A stretch of 64,000 nt of DNA, from assembly GCF_016862895.1 (NCBI RefSeq), contig NZ_BONV01000002.1, positions 248,001-312,000 on the forward strand, written 5' to 3'. This document shows positions 1-9,341 of the stretch, piece by piece; position 1 is the stretch's first letter, and the number at the start of each line of letters is the position of its first letter. The stretch is from Planotetraspora kaengkrachanensis (GTDB taxonomy: Bacteria > Actinomycetota > Actinomycetes > Streptosporangiales > Streptosporangiaceae). Position numbers and translations under genes: made by a program. Below the pieces are notes generated by a model. The model made no database searches, was not told where the DNA came from, and was given only the letters and a program-made list of their open reading frames with translations.

Positions 1-1
1 G

Positions 2-364
2 GTCTCCGCCCGCGTCCGCCCGGGCCGTCCGGGTGACGGACGCGGCAAGGCGTTCACGGCCGCCGACGCTGACGTCGACGTGGTGACGATCGCCGTCCGT
101 GACGACGGTCAGGGGATCGACGCGTCCGAGCGGGCCCAGGCGCTGCGGCGGTTCTGGCGGTCGCCGCGGCACCAGAACGTGCCCGGGACCGGCCTGGGCC
201 TCGCGATCTGCGCCGACCTGGTCGGGGCCGCCGGAGGCGAGCTGCGACTGGAGGACGGCCTGCCGCGACCTGACGGCTCCGGGCACGGATTCGCCGCCGT
301 GGTCGCGTTGCCGGCCGTTCCGCGGGAGACGCCGTCCGACGCCACGGGTCCGTCGCCCGTCTGA
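2..364 (+). CDS. Sensor histidine kinase, C-terminal ATPase domain (5' end outside window)
   Basis: The reading frame is open from the left edge, so only the last 120 codons are visible. They carry the end of a GHKL-type ATPase domain: a G1 box (DDGQGID) and a G2 box (GTGLGLAICADLV), which bind ATP in two-component sensor kinases. The H-box, sensor and membrane segments would lie upstream. It converges with the TAXI-type binding lipoprotein at 410-1369. In Actinobacteria such lipoproteins are sometimes paired with a sensor kinase, so the two may form one ligand-sensing unit; that pairing is inference. The family call is firm, the input signal unknown. Confidence 0.85.
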   Translation, partial: VSARVRPGRPGDGRGKAFTAADADVDVVTIAVRDDGQGIDASERAQALRRFWRSPRHQNVPGTGLGLAICADLVGAAGGELRLEDGLPRPDGSGHGFAAVVALPAVPRETPSDATGPSPV

Positions 365-409
365 GGGCACTTGGTCGCCGGCTCGTCGCCTGCTCGTCGC
401 CGTTCCGGG

Positions 410-1369
410 TCAGCGCTTGCGGTCGCGGAACCAGACCGCCGCGCCCGGATGAAGCGGGATCGACGAGGTGGATATCCCAGTGCGCACATTGATCTGCCAC
501 GCCTCGGGAACGGCCTCGGCGTCGTCGCGCCCGCGGGAGGTGATCGTGCCGGTGTGCGTGAAGATCGTGTCGGTGATGGCGTAGACCAGGTCGTCGGGCA
601 GGTCGTTGCGCGCGAGGAGCACGTTCGGCACGGCGACGGTGCGGGTGGCGGGAACGCCGGCGTAGGCGGTCGCGGGGATCATGGCCGGGGTGTAGGGGCC
701 GGGGAACGCCGAGAAGAGCGCGTCGGCCTGCGCGTCCAACGGGATCAGCCGGATAGGGTGCCGCTTCGCCAGCTCCGTGATGGCGGGTGTCGGGACGCCG
801 GTCAGCGAGAACATCGCGTCGATCTCGCCGTCGCGCAGCGCCGCCGCCGACGCCGCCTGGCTGAGGTACCGGCCGTCGGCGTCGACCCGGCCGAGTTCCA
901 GGACCCGCAGCGACGTGAACTCCGTGCCGGAGTCGCGGGCGCCGAGCGATATGCGGCTGCCCGCGAGATCCCGGAACTCCTCGATCGCGGAACCGGCCAT
1001 GACGACGAGATGCAGGTGGCTGTCGTAGAGCCGGCATATCGCCGACAACCCCTCGGGCGCGCTGCCGTCACTTGTGATCAGGGCGTCCAGGCTCGTCAGC
1101 CCGAGGTGCACCTCGCCGGCCCGGAGCATCCGGATGTTGTCCGTCGACGCCCCGCTCGGCACGGTGACCACCGTGGCGCCCGGCACCTTCTCGGAGATGT
1201 GCTCGGCCAGCGCACCGCCGATGCGGCGATACACCGCCCCCGCCGGTCCGGTGGCCAGTCGCAGCCGGACCTCGTCGGACTTGGGCTGCTGCGAGCAACC
1301 GACGAGCAGCCCGCCGGCGGCCAGGAGCACCGCCCTCCGGCTGAGCCGTGACTCCGGATTCAGCGCCAT
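410..1369 (-). CDS. TAXI-family solute-binding lipoprotein
   Basis: This is an exported binding protein of the TRAP-associated extracytoplasmic (TAXI) family. The start has a twin-arginine-like SRRAVLLAAGG stretch and a lipobox LVGC with Cys25, so it should be a membrane-anchored lipoprotein. The mature part begins with the typical LRLATGPAGAVYRRIGGALA segment and continues with a TVPSGASTDNIRML motif. The length of 319 aa is normal. No TRAP membrane subunit is visible here, though one could lie left of the window. The convergent neighbour is a sensor kinase, so the protein may present a ligand for sensing rather than uptake. Ligand unknown. Confidence 0.88.
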   Translation of the reverse strand: MALNPESRLSRRAVLLAAGGLLVGCSQQPKSDEVRLRLATGPAGAVYRRIGGALAEHISEKVPGATVVTVPSGASTDNIRMLRAGEVHLGLTSLDALITSDGSAPEGLSAICRLYDSHLHLVVMAGSAIEEFRDLAGSRISLGARDSGTEFTSLRVLELGRVDADGRYLSQAASAAALRDGEIDAMFSLTGVPTPAITELAKRHPIRLIPLDAQADALFSAFPGPYTPAMIPATAYAGVPATRTVAVPNVLLARNDLPDDLVYAITDTIFTHTGTITSRGRDDAEAVPEAWQINVRTGISTSSIPLHPGAAVWFRDRKR

Positions 1370-1450
1370 GCCGAGATGATACGGACGGCGGCCCGGCTCA
1401 AGCCGCCCGTGTGGAGACTGGAGCGCTCCGGGTTCGCAGGGCTCCGCTGT

Positions 1451-3463
1451 TCACCGGCATTCGCGGAGGGCGGCGAGGTGGTCCGCGACCGGGCCCAGGG
1501 AGAGCAGGCCGCTGCCCGCTCCCGCAAGTTCCCCGGCCGCGGGAGCGAGGGCGTCGCGGGCGCGCAGAATCGCCTCCCGGTCGCCGACGATGACAGCGGC
1601 CCTCGCCACCAGGCACCACATCGCCTCCGTCAGCAGGTCGCGCGGCGGGGCCGGGACCTCGCGCAGCGCCGCAGCCGCCTCCCTGTGGTGGCCGCCCGCC
1701 GCCAGGAGGAAGGGACGGACCCACGGTTCGTACGGCCCCCAGTCCGTCCCGTCCGTCTCGGGTGGGGCCCGATGGGGACGCCGGCGGCCATCAGGGCACA
1801 GGGGCAGGCCGCGTCGCGCCCGCATGCACAGCAGGGCCAGAGGCAGCAGCCCCCGCTCCAGGCCAGGCATGCCGGCGCCGTCAAGGCGGGCGGCGGCCTC
1901 ACGATAGGCGGTCTCCGCCTCGTCCGCCGTCGCCTTGCCGGTCGTGTCCAGCCGTAGTGCCCGGTACCAGCCGGTGAACACGCCGACGAGTGGCCGCTCA
2001 TGCCGCTGCGCCAGCCGTTCCACGGCGGCCGCGTGCCGATCGGCGCCGGCGAAGTCCCCGAGGGCGCAGCGTGCCTGCAGGCGGACGAGGTGGCCGAGGA
2101 TCTCGTAGGTGGACAGGCCGTGCCGGGCCGACAGCGCCACGACCTCGGCGCCTATCTCGTCGCGGCGACCGGCCAGGCCCGTGCGGTGGAAACTCTGCAT
2201 GAACACGCCGTTGAGCACGAAGACCAGCAGCGCGGGGTCGTCCAGCCGCCGAGCGATCTCCTCCGCCTGTCGAGCCGCCTCATCGCCACGCGTGGCAGGG
2301 CCGTGCGGTTCCGGGACACCGCTCCGTGACTCCAGGGCGATCGTGGCGAGCAGGCGGGCTCGGGTGGCGTCGGGGGCGGTGGGCGGGAGGGCGGCCAGGG
2401 CGCGTTCGGCTGCCGCGACGACCTGCGCCGCCTGCGCCGGGTCGTCCGAACGGGTCCAGATCGCCGGCACGTCGTAGGACCCGATCACCCGCGCGGTCAG
2501 CTCGGCGTCGCCCAGTTCCTCCGCCGCCGCGACCGCCGCCACGCGGTGCCTGCGCGCCGCCGACAGCCCGGCGCCGCCGGTCAGAGCCAGGTCGCGCATC
2601 AGGCTGACCGTCGACTCCAGCCGCGCCCTGGCGCCCGACGGCACGCTGCGGTCGTAGGCGGCCGCCGCCTGCGCCCACACCGACCCCGCCGCGTCCGGCG
2701 CCGGGTCCAGATGGGGCGCATGGTGGAGGATGTCGGCCTCAAGGCCGCGCAGGCGCGGCCCCGGGTCCACGCCCAGGTGCTCCACCAGCAGGGTGCGCGC
2801 GCGGCGAAGGACCGCAAGGGCGTCGCCCTGGCGGCCGGCGCGGTACAGCGCCAGGGCCAGCAGCCGCCATGCGTCTTCCCGCCACGGATGCTCGGCCACG
2901 TGCGCGTCCAGATCGGGTACCGCCTCGGCCGCCGGCCCCATCGCCAGCCGCGCCTCGGCCTGCCGTTCGACTGCGTGTAGCCGCAGCTCGGCCAGCCGTG
3001 ACCGCTCCGCCACCGCCCACGCCTGATCGGCGAAGTCGGCGTACGCGGGCCCACGCCACCAGCCCAGCGCCTCCTCCAGCCGCTCGATGGCCCCGTCGGC
3101 CGGCTGCGTCGCGGCGGCGGCGACCGCCCGCTCGAAGCGCCAAGCGTCCACCGCGTCGGGGCCGGCGTGCAGGACGTACCCCGGCCCTTCTGTGACCAGC
3201 AGCCGCGGCGCGGACCGGGGCGGCCGGTCGGGCTCAAGCGCGCGCCGCAGCGCCGCGACGAACGTCCGCACCGCGCCCACCGCGCCCTCCGGCGGGTCGT
3301 CCTCCCACAGGTCGGCGACCAGACGGGAAACGGGCACGACCCGCCGGCGGGCGACGATCAGCCGGGCCAGCACCGCCCGATGCCGAGGCCCCTTGACGTC
3401 GATCACGCCCCCGGCCTCGTCCCAGGCCGTGACCGGCCCCAGCACCCCGAACTCGACCCGCAC
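1451..3463 (-). CDS. SARP/AfsR-type transcriptional regulator with BTAD domain
   Basis: Residues 1-95 form an OmpR-like winged helix (VRVEFGVLGPVTAW, then a KGPRHRAVLARLI recognition region), followed to about residue 245 by a bacterial transcriptional activation domain. The remaining ~420 residues are alanine-rich helical repeats of TPR type without an NB-ARC Walker motif, so this is a mid-sized SARP. I chose the GTG at 3463 because GGAAGG lies 11 bases upstream and SARPs usually begin right at this strand; an ATG at 3505 would add 14 residues. It is transcribed away from the hydrolase at 3573, a plausible target. SARPs usually activate secondary-metabolite genes, but no biosynthetic core genes are nearby. 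Confidence 0.85.
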   Translation of the reverse strand: MRVEFGVLGPVTAWDEAGGVIDVKGPRHRAVLARLIVARRRVVPVSRLVADLWEDDPPEGAVGAVRTFVAALRRALEPDRPPRSAPRLLVTEGPGYVLHAGPDAVDAWRFERAVAAAATQPADGAIERLEEALGWWRGPAYADFADQAWAVAERSRLAELRLHAVERQAEARLAMGPAAEAVPDLDAHVAEHPWREDAWRLLALALYRAGRQGDALAVLRRARTLLVEHLGVDPGPRLRGLEADILHHAPHLDPAPDAAGSVWAQAAAAYDRSVPSGARARLESTVSLMRDLALTGGAGLSAARRHRVAAVAAAEELGDAELTARVIGSYDVPAIWTRSDDPAQAAQVVAAAERALAALPPTAPDATRARLLATIALESRSGVPEPHGPATRGDEAARQAEEIARRLDDPALLVFVLNGVFMQSFHRTGLAGRRDEIGAEVVALSARHGLSTYEILGHLVRLQARCALGDFAGADRHAAAVERLAQRHERPLVGVFTGWYRALRLDTTGKATADEAETAYREAAARLDGAGMPGLERGLLPLALLCMRARRGLPLCPDGRRRPHRAPPETDGTDWGPYEPWVRPFLLAAGGHHREAAAALREVPAPPRDLLTEAMWCLVARAAVIVGDREAILRARDALAPAAGELAGAGSGLLSLGPVADHLAALRECR

Positions 3464-3572
3464 CGCAGCAACCGCCTTCCCCGGCAGCCACGGTAGCGCG
3501 CTCATCGGATGCTCATTCGCGCCCCGCACGCTGGAAGCCGACCGGATCGGCCATCGCAAAGGAGCGCAAATC

Positions 3573-4442
3573 ATGATCACCGGGTTCGACCACCGGCGCG
3601 TCCCCGTCGCAGACGACGTGTCGCTCAACGTCGCCGTCGCGGGCTCAGGCAGCCCGATCGTGCTGCTGCACGGCTTCCCCCAAACCCATCTCATGTGGCG
3701 GCACGTCGCCGCCGACCTGGCCGCCGACCACACCGTGATCTGCCCCGACCTGCGCGGGTACGGCGACAGCGACAAGCCCGCCGAGGCCGGAGCCCACACC
3801 TACGCCAAGCGGACCATGGCCGCCGACGTGGTGACGCTGGCCCGATGGCTCGGCCACGAGCGGTTCGCGCTGGCCGGGCACGACCGCGGCGCCCTCGTCG
3901 CCTTCCGCGCCGGCCTCGACCACCCGGCGGCGATCACCCATCTCGCCTGCCTGGACGTGCTGCCGACCCTGGACATGTGGGACGTGCTGCACGGCGCGGG
4001 CGCCGCCGTCGCCTTCCACCTCTACCTGATGGCGCAGCCACCCGGGCTGCCCGAGCGCATGATCGCCGCCGACGCGGACGGCTTCTTCAGCCACTTCCTC
4101 GACCTGTGGACCGGCGACCCGCAGGCGATCCCGGACGACGTCCGCGCCGCGTACCTGGAGGCGTGCCGCCAGGCGATCCCCTCGATCGTCGCCGACTACC
4201 GCGCCTCAGCCGGCATCGACATCGAGCACGACCGGGCCGACCGGGAGGCGGGCAGAGGGCTGCGGATGCCGGTCACCGTGCTGCAGCAGGACTGGGGCGC
4301 CGCACTCGGCTACGACGCGGCGGCGCTGTGGCGCGCCTGGGCGCCCGATCTGCGGCACGAGACCGTCACCTGCGGCCACTTCATGGCAGAGGAGGCCCCG
4401 GACGACATCGCCAAGGCCCTGCGCGCCCTGCTCACCCGCTGA
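3573..4442 (+). CDS. Alpha/beta hydrolase of the haloacetate dehalogenase/epoxide hydrolase group
   Basis: A 289-aa alpha/beta hydrolase with oxyanion motif HGFP (33-36), nucleophile elbow GHDRGA (Asp104), acid Asp128 in CLDVLPT and catalytic His269 in CGHF. An Asp nucleophile is typical of dehalogenases and epoxide hydrolases. It resembles fluoroacetate dehalogenase in overall motif order, including Arg105, His149 and Tyr209, but the second carboxylate-binding arginine (DRGxR) is Leu108 and the fluoride-pocket tryptophan after His149 is Leu150. Defluorination is therefore doubtful and another ester or epoxide substrate more likely. AAAGGAG stands before the ATG. Divergent from the SARP gene. 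Confidence 0.85.
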   Translation: MITGFDHRRVPVADDVSLNVAVAGSGSPIVLLHGFPQTHLMWRHVAADLAADHTVICPDLRGYGDSDKPAEAGAHTYAKRTMAADVVTLARWLGHERFALAGHDRGALVAFRAGLDHPAAITHLACLDVLPTLDMWDVLHGAGAAVAFHLYLMAQPPGLPERMIAADADGFFSHFLDLWTGDPQAIPDDVRAAYLEACRQAIPSIVADYRASAGIDIEHDRADREAGRGLRMPVTVLQQDWGAALGYDAAALWRAWAPDLRHETVTCGHFMAEEAPDDIAKALRALLTR

Positions 4443-4481
4443 GACACGAAATGCCGTCGACAACGCTGTTGCCGGCCACCT

Positions 4482-4982
4482 ATGTTGCAGACCATGGCAG
4501 CCAGCCCCAGCATGGGTCAGTGCGACTGCGGTGCGACCGCCGGCCCGCTGGGTGGGTGCGTGGACTACTACCACGCGATCCTGGCTGAAGAGCAGGCCGA
4601 TCCTCAGATGTACAGGTGGCACACGCCTGTGGTCTGCGCATATCTCCTGCAGCATCCTTCCAGAGCCCATGAGAAATACCTCGACGGTCAGTTCCGCCAG
4701 CTACAGCTCTACATGGACAAGGGCATCGACGCACTGCTCCGCGTGGCGGCACATCAGGTGGCACGAAACAAGCACGGGGCACGGTCGAGCTACGACATGG
4801 CGCCCTTCGCGGAGTACGCGCCGCTCCCGCAGAGCGGATCCCCGGGACCCTTCCGCGCCACCTTCTGCGGGTTGCCGTTCAGGGACGGCAGCTTCGTGTC
4901 CGATGGGCATCTGGCATACGGACGCCGCATCGAAATCATTGCCGAAGCGACCGTGGAATCCTGGAGAACCCTCCAGACCTGA
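4482..4982 (+). CDS. DUF5946-type protein of unknown function
   Basis: A 166-aa soluble protein. The N-terminus has a CDCG knot (Cys14, Cys16) and Cys26, then YYHAILAEEQADP and a WHTPVVCAYLLQHP stretch. This order matches, from memory, the uncharacterised DUF5946 family seen mainly in Actinobacteria and Bacteroidetes. The clustered Cys and His could bind a metal, but that is only suggested by spacing. No good ribosome-binding site decides between ATG 4482, 4494 and 4512. It lies 39 bases after the hydrolase and may be co-transcribed with it. Confidence 0.7.
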   Translation: MLQTMAASPSMGQCDCGATAGPLGGCVDYYHAILAEEQADPQMYRWHTPVVCAYLLQHPSRAHEKYLDGQFRQLQLYMDKGIDALLRVAAHQVARNKHGARSSYDMAPFAEYAPLPQSGSPGPFRATFCGLPFRDGSFVSDGHLAYGRRIEIIAEATVESWRTLQT

Positions 4983-5312
4983 CGCTCGTCCAGGTCGTCG
5001 ACCCAGAGGCGGGCGCAGGTCCTGAGGACGCTCATCGATACCCGATGAAGTTTGATGGGATTTCATACTTTTACGGTAGATATATGAGTTTAAATCCGAA
5101 AGAACGCTCTTTCTGATTAGAGGGAAACTCCTGCTGATCATCAACACCATCGGCAAGGGCGGCATGCGCTTCTCTCGTGGCCGTCCAGCGGCGTGAGTGA
5201 CTCGGGGTGCGCGGCGGCAGCGGAGGGATTTGGCTAGAGATTGGGCAAATGCGTTCTTCCCTCTCATCGATAGCCGACCGCACGCATTTAGCCTGGTATC
5301 AGGGGCGCGAGC
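4983..5312. other. 330-bp intergenic segment with an AT-rich core
   Basis: No ORF with actinobacterial codon bias is seen here. Positions 5041-5120 are strikingly AT-rich for this genome. They include a small hairpin (GAAAGA, ACGC, TCTTTC at 5098-5113) that could be a weak terminator, and several TATA-like stretches suitable for the promoter of the sensor kinase at 5313. A regulatory region is the simplest reading. Confidence 0.45.
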
Positions 5313-6680
5313 ATGAGGATGCCATGGCGCCGCTGGTCGGTGCGGACTTCTTTGACCTTGGCGACGGCAGTCGTGATGACGGCCCTGTGCGCGATCATCA
5401 GCATGCTGATCCTGACGTCCGCCCATGCCGACCGCACGGCCGAGCGCAATCGCCTCAATCAGAATGCGGGCATGCGGGCGGGGACCCTGCAGGCCACCCA
5501 TCAGCTTCCCCCCGTCGTCGACGATCCGTCGGTGTCCGCCCTTCAGGTCATCGACCCCAGGGGCCGGATCGCCGCGGCGAGCCCCAGCATGATCGGCCGG
5601 CCGCGAATGGCGTGGTTCTACCCGCCACCCGGGCAACGCCTGGGCTCGGGGCAGACCATGTGCGACGTGCCCGGCTTCGGGAACGCGTGCATGCTCGTCT
5701 CGGTCCAGCGGGCCCCCAGGAAGGACGGCTACTGGATGATCTACACGGCCGCCCCCGCCTACCCATGGCTCGTCAGCGGCCGGCTCCTGGCGAGTCTGCT
5801 CGTCGGATCCGGGCTCGTCGTCGCGGTCACGACGCTCGGCGCACGCCGGATCGTCGGCCGGTCGCTCGAGCCGGTCGAGGCCACCCGCGCGCAGCTACGC
5901 AAAATCACCTTGACCGACCTCGGGCACCGCGTGCCGGTGCCCGAACCGCGTGACGAGATCCGCGACCTGGCCTGCACCGTGAACACCACCCTGAACCTGC
6001 TGGAGACCGCGCTGCACCGAGAACGGCGCCTGACCGCCAACGCCTCACACGAACTGCGCAGCCCCATCACCGCGATGCGCACCCAGATCGAAGAGGCGCT
6101 CCTGCATCCCGCGGAGACCGACTGGCCGGCCATGGCCCGATGCGTCCTCAACAGCGTCGACCGCCTGCAGACCATCGTCACCGACCTGCTGCAGCTCACC
6201 CGCATCGACGAGGGCGAGGCCGGCGCGATGACACCGGTGGACCTGAGTGACATGGTGAACCGCGAGCTGGCCGGCCATCCCCGCACGGTGCACATCGTCT
6301 CCGACCTCCACCCCGCACTGGTCCGGGGCGACCCGTTCAAGCTCGCGCGGTTGTTCACCAACCTCCTCGACAACGCCGAACGCCACGCCGCCTCGGCCGT
6401 AACGGTTCGCGTCGGCCGTGACGACGGTCAGGCCGTGCTCGAGGTCCATGACGACGGCCCCGAACTTCCCGCCGATCAGCGTGACGTGGTGTTCCACCGC
6501 TTCGGCCGGACGGACACCGCGGGCGCCAAGGACCGTACGGACTCCGGCCTCGGGCTGCCGCTCGCCCGGGAGATCGCCGGTCTCCACGGCGGAACCCTCA
6601 CTGTCGAGGATTCCGACCGCGGCGCACGTTTCGTCGCACGCCTCCCCCTGCACGACCCGCCGCACCGGCACGCCGGGTGA
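5313..6680 (+). CDS. Membrane sensor histidine kinase, orphan
   Basis: A 455-aa two-component kinase. Membrane segments at about 14-36 and 155-176 enclose an extracytoplasmic sensor of ~120 residues with two cysteines (117 and 126) that could form a disulfide. A HAMP linker follows (about 177-230), then the dimerisation/phosphoacceptor motif NASHELRSP with His246, an N-box LDNAERHA, a G1-like DDGPEL and a G2 box SGLGLPLAREIAGLHGG. The domain set is complete, so it should autophosphorylate. No response regulator is adjacent on either side, which makes it an orphan. Signal unknown. Confidence 0.93.
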   Translation: MRMPWRRWSVRTSLTLATAVVMTALCAIISMLILTSAHADRTAERNRLNQNAGMRAGTLQATHQLPPVVDDPSVSALQVIDPRGRIAAASPSMIGRPRMAWFYPPPGQRLGSGQTMCDVPGFGNACMLVSVQRAPRKDGYWMIYTAAPAYPWLVSGRLLASLLVGSGLVVAVTTLGARRIVGRSLEPVEATRAQLRKITLTDLGHRVPVPEPRDEIRDLACTVNTTLNLLETALHRERRLTANASHELRSPITAMRTQIEEALLHPAETDWPAMARCVLNSVDRLQTIVTDLLQLTRIDEGEAGAMTPVDLSDMVNRELAGHPRTVHIVSDLHPALVRGDPFKLARLFTNLLDNAERHAASAVTVRVGRDDGQAVLEVHDDGPELPADQRDVVFHRFGRTDTAGAKDRTDSGLGLPLAREIAGLHGGTLTVEDSDRGARFVARLPLHDPPHRHAG

Positions 6681-6731
6681 GCCACGCGCGGAGCCTGGAA
6701 CCCGGCGACGTGACGAGCACCGCCGCACAGG

Positions 6732-7532
6732 TCACAGGACGTCGGCGATTCCCGGCTCGAGCCAGCGGACGACGGACTTCGAACCGGGATCGGCGGCCAG
6801 CGTGCCGCGCAGGTGTTCCGGTGATTCGGAGAAGTGCGACCAGCCCTCGTAGTGCACGGGAACGGCCACTCGCGGACGCGCCAGGGCCAGCAGCTCGACG
6901 GCGTCCCGGCCGTCCATGGAGTAGCGCAGGCGGCCGGTCTGCCGGAAGCGGACGCTGCCGAGGTGGAGGACAAGGACGTCGACGTCCATCTCCCGAGCGA
7001 TCCGGCGGAGCGGGCGGTTCAAAACGGTGTCACCCGTCATCCACACCGCGACGCCCGGCCGGTCGCCGACGGCGAGGGCGAATCCGACCACGTCTCCGGC
7101 GACGGGACGGCTCAAAGGCGGTCCATGCCGGCAGGGCGTGGCGGTGACGGTCAACGGCGGCTTTCCCGGTGCGGTGAGTCTTGTCGTCTCGCCCGCAGTG
7201 AGGCCGCGGGTGTCGGGCAGGGCCAGACGCCGTGCCCCAGACTTCGTCGTCACGACCGTGGTCGCGCCGGGGAGCAGTGATCGGCCGAGGTCGTCGAGGT
7301 TGTCGGCGTGGTGATCGTGGCTGAGCAGAATCACGTCGACGGGGCCCACGTCCTCGGGCGCCAGGGCGGGGCCGTGCTGCTTGACGGACGAGGTGCCCCA
7401 CCCGAATCCGTACCGCCGGCCTGCCGGGTCGAAGGTGGGGTCGGTGAGGATGCGCCAGCCGTCCAGCTCCACCAAGACGGTGGGCCCGCCCACGTGGGTG
7501 ATGGTCGTTGTGGGCGGGCCTCCCTTCGCCAT
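6732..7532 (-). CDS. Metallo-beta-lactamase-fold hydrolase (UlaG-like)
   Basis: A 266-aa protein with the metal-binding signature SHDHHADNLD (His72, His74, Asp76 and a neighbouring histidine), a downstream His in CRHGP, the Asp of MTGD and the terminal His of VPVHYEGW. The N-terminal ITHVGGPTVLVEL strand and LTDPTFD motif match the UlaG/YcbJ-like branch, whose members cleave lactones or phosphodiesters, or are uncharacterised. I start at ATG 7532 rather than further upstream because it sits 5 bases after the stop of the hydrolase gene at 7538, as in an operon. Substrate unknown. Confidence 0.85.
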   Translation of the reverse strand: MAKGGPPTTTITHVGGPTVLVELDGWRILTDPTFDPAGRRYGFGWGTSSVKQHGPALAPEDVGPVDVILLSHDHHADNLDDLGRSLLPGATTVVTTKSGARRLALPDTRGLTAGETTRLTAPGKPPLTVTATPCRHGPPLSRPVAGDVVGFALAVGDRPGVAVWMTGDTVLNRPLRRIAREMDVDVLVLHLGSVRFRQTGRLRYSMDGRDAVELLALARPRVAVPVHYEGWSHFSESPEHLRGTLAADPGSKSVVRWLEPGIADVL

Positions 7533-7537
7533 GCGGG

Positions 7538-8377
7538 TCACTGGTCCCCGTGGGTTCCGCGGGAGGAGGACGTCGCGTGCTCCAGCGCCCAGGCCAGACC
7601 GTAGTCGGCCACGGCCTCCCAACCGGGTGCGCCACAGGTCCAGTGGTCACGGCCCTCGAACTCGTGGTACTCCGTGAGCGCGGGCGACTTCTCGTAGTGC
7701 CTGGCGTTCGACCTGTTCACCGACGGCGGCATGATGTGGTCCTTCTCGCCGCCGATGAACAGGAGCGGAGCCCGGTCGGCGGAGTAGTCGACCCACGTGT
7801 CCTGGTGTCCGGGCTTGAAGTTCGCGAACAGCCCGTACTCCCACACCCAGTTGCCCGGGGCCGCGATGGCGTAGCGGTCCCAGACCTTGCGCGAGTCCTC
7901 CTCGGTGAGGGTGTTGGTGAACGCGTAGTGGAACTCCTCGGGAGTGAAGGCGACGGCCCTGTGCCGGTTGGCCGGGTTCTTCAGCGCCGGGAACAGCGAC
8001 TTCACCTGCGACAGCGGGTTGACCCGGACTCCCTCGGTGGGCGCGGAGTCGATGACCACCCCCGCGGATCCCAGCCCGCGGGCCAGGAGCAGCTGGGTGA
8101 GCGTGCCGCCGAACGAGTGACCCATGATGATGGGCGGGGTCGGGACGGCCTCGATGACGGCGGCGAGGTGGTCGACGGTCTCGGGGACGGTCAGTTTGGC
8201 GATGAGGTCCGGGTTCTCGCGGAGCGCCTCGACTTCGATCTCGAAGCCCGGATAGCCGGGGGTGAGCACGGTGAAGCCCTTGGCCTCGTAGTACTCGACC
8301 CAGCTCTCCCAGCTGCGGGGCGTCATCCAAAGGCCGTGAACGAGCACGACGGTGTCGGGACGGATGCTGTGGTTCAT
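7538..8377 (-). CDS. Alpha/beta hydrolase
   Basis: A 279-aa serine hydrolase: oxyanion region VLVHGLWMTP, nucleophile elbow GHSFGG (Ser88), an acidic residue in IGGEKDH, and a late histidine in FEGRDHW. No signal peptide, so cytoplasmic. It is the middle gene of a minus-strand run: chloroperoxidase-like hydrolase (9238-8414), this gene, then the MBL-fold protein. Its closest character is that of generic esterase/lipase-like hydrolases often found with non-haem chloroperoxidases. Substrate unknown. Confidence 0.87.
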   Translation of the reverse strand: MNHSIRPDTVVLVHGLWMTPRSWESWVEYYEAKGFTVLTPGYPGFEIEVEALRENPDLIAKLTVPETVDHLAAVIEAVPTPPIIMGHSFGGTLTQLLLARGLGSAGVVIDSAPTEGVRVNPLSQVKSLFPALKNPANRHRAVAFTPEEFHYAFTNTLTEEDSRKVWDRYAIAAPGNWVWEYGLFANFKPGHQDTWVDYSADRAPLLFIGGEKDHIMPPSVNRSNARHYEKSPALTEYHEFEGRDHWTCGAPGWEAVADYGLAWALEHATSSSRGTHGDQ

Positions 8378-8413
8378 GAGGTCTCCTTCGGCAGGCAGGG
8401 GTGCGGTGTCGAT

Positions 8414-9238
8414 TCAGGCGTCGATGAACTCGAGCAGGTCGGCGTGCAGGCGGTCGCGGTCGGTGTCCGGCAGAGCGTGTCCGCTCCCTTCGTACATCTT
8501 CAGGACGGCTCCGTCGATTAGTCCTGCCGACCGCTTCCCCCCGACCTCGAACGGCACGATCTGGTCGTCGTCGCCGTGGACGACCAGGGTGGGGACGTCG
8601 ATCTTCGCCAGGTCCGGCCGGAAGTCGGTGGCCGAGAAGGCCGCGATGCACTCGTACGCGGCCCGGTGCCCGCACGCCATGCTCTGCAGCCAGAATGCGT
8701 CCCGGAACCCCCGGTCGACGTCCTGCCTGCGGTTGTGCCCGAAGAACGGGCCGTCGGCCAGATCGCGGTAGAGCTGGGACCGGTTCGCGGCCTCGCCCGC
8801 GCGGATGGCGTCGAAGGTCTCGATCGGCAGCCCCTCGGGATTGTCGTCGGTGCGCAGCATCAACGGCGGGACGGCCGACACGAGGACCACCTTGGACACC
8901 CGGCTGGTGCCGTGCCGGCCGATGTAGTGGACGACCTCCCCGCCGCCGGTCGAGTGACCGACCAGGGTGAGGTCCCGCAGGTCGAGGTGTTCGATCAGGC
9001 AGGCCAGGTCGTCGGCGTAGGTGTCCATCTCGTTGCCGTGCCAGGTCTGCGACGAGCGTCCGTGGCCCCGCCGGTCGTGGGCGATCGCACGGTGCCCGTT
9101 CCTCGCGAGGAAGAGTGCGGTCGCCTCCCAGGCGTCGGAGTTGAGCGGCCAGCCGTGGCTGAGCAGAACCGGGGATCCTTCGGTCCCCCAGTCCTTGTAG
9201 AAGATCTTGGCTCCGTCGTCGGCGGTGACGTAGGGCAC
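8414..9238 (-). CDS. Alpha/beta hydrolase of the non-haem chloroperoxidase/arylesterase family
   Basis: A 274-aa protein with the family pattern: [22 protein letters not shown], nucleophile elbow VGHSTGGGE (Ser96), acid in [10 protein letters not shown], and catalytic His in [10 protein letters not shown]. Family members are cofactor-free esterases that also perform perhydrolysis or halide oxidation in vitro; the physiological role is usually unknown. The 36-base gap to the next gene downstream suggests co-transcription. A LAL regulator gene lies about 100 bases upstream on the same strand. Confidence 0.9.
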   Translation of the reverse strand: MPYVTADDGAKIFYKDWGTEGSPVLLSHGWPLNSDAWEATALFLARNGHRAIAHDRRGHGRSSQTWHGNEMDTYADDLACLIEHLDLRDLTLVGHSTGGGEVVHYIGRHGTSRVSKVVLVSAVPPLMLRTDDNPEGLPIETFDAIRAGEAANRSQLYRDLADGPFFGHNRRQDVDRGFRDAFWLQSMACGHRAAYECIAAFSATDFRPDLAKIDVPTLVVHGDDDQIVPFEVGGKRSAGLIDGAVLKMYEGSGHALPDTDRDRLHADLLEFIDA

Positions 9239-9341
9239 CGTGGCCTCCTTTGGCTCGATGGGTGAATCGAGCGTGCCGCCGGTGCCCCCTCTCGTGGACC
9301 ACGTGATCCACGTAGTCGCTCAGTGGTCGCTCAGGGGTCAC

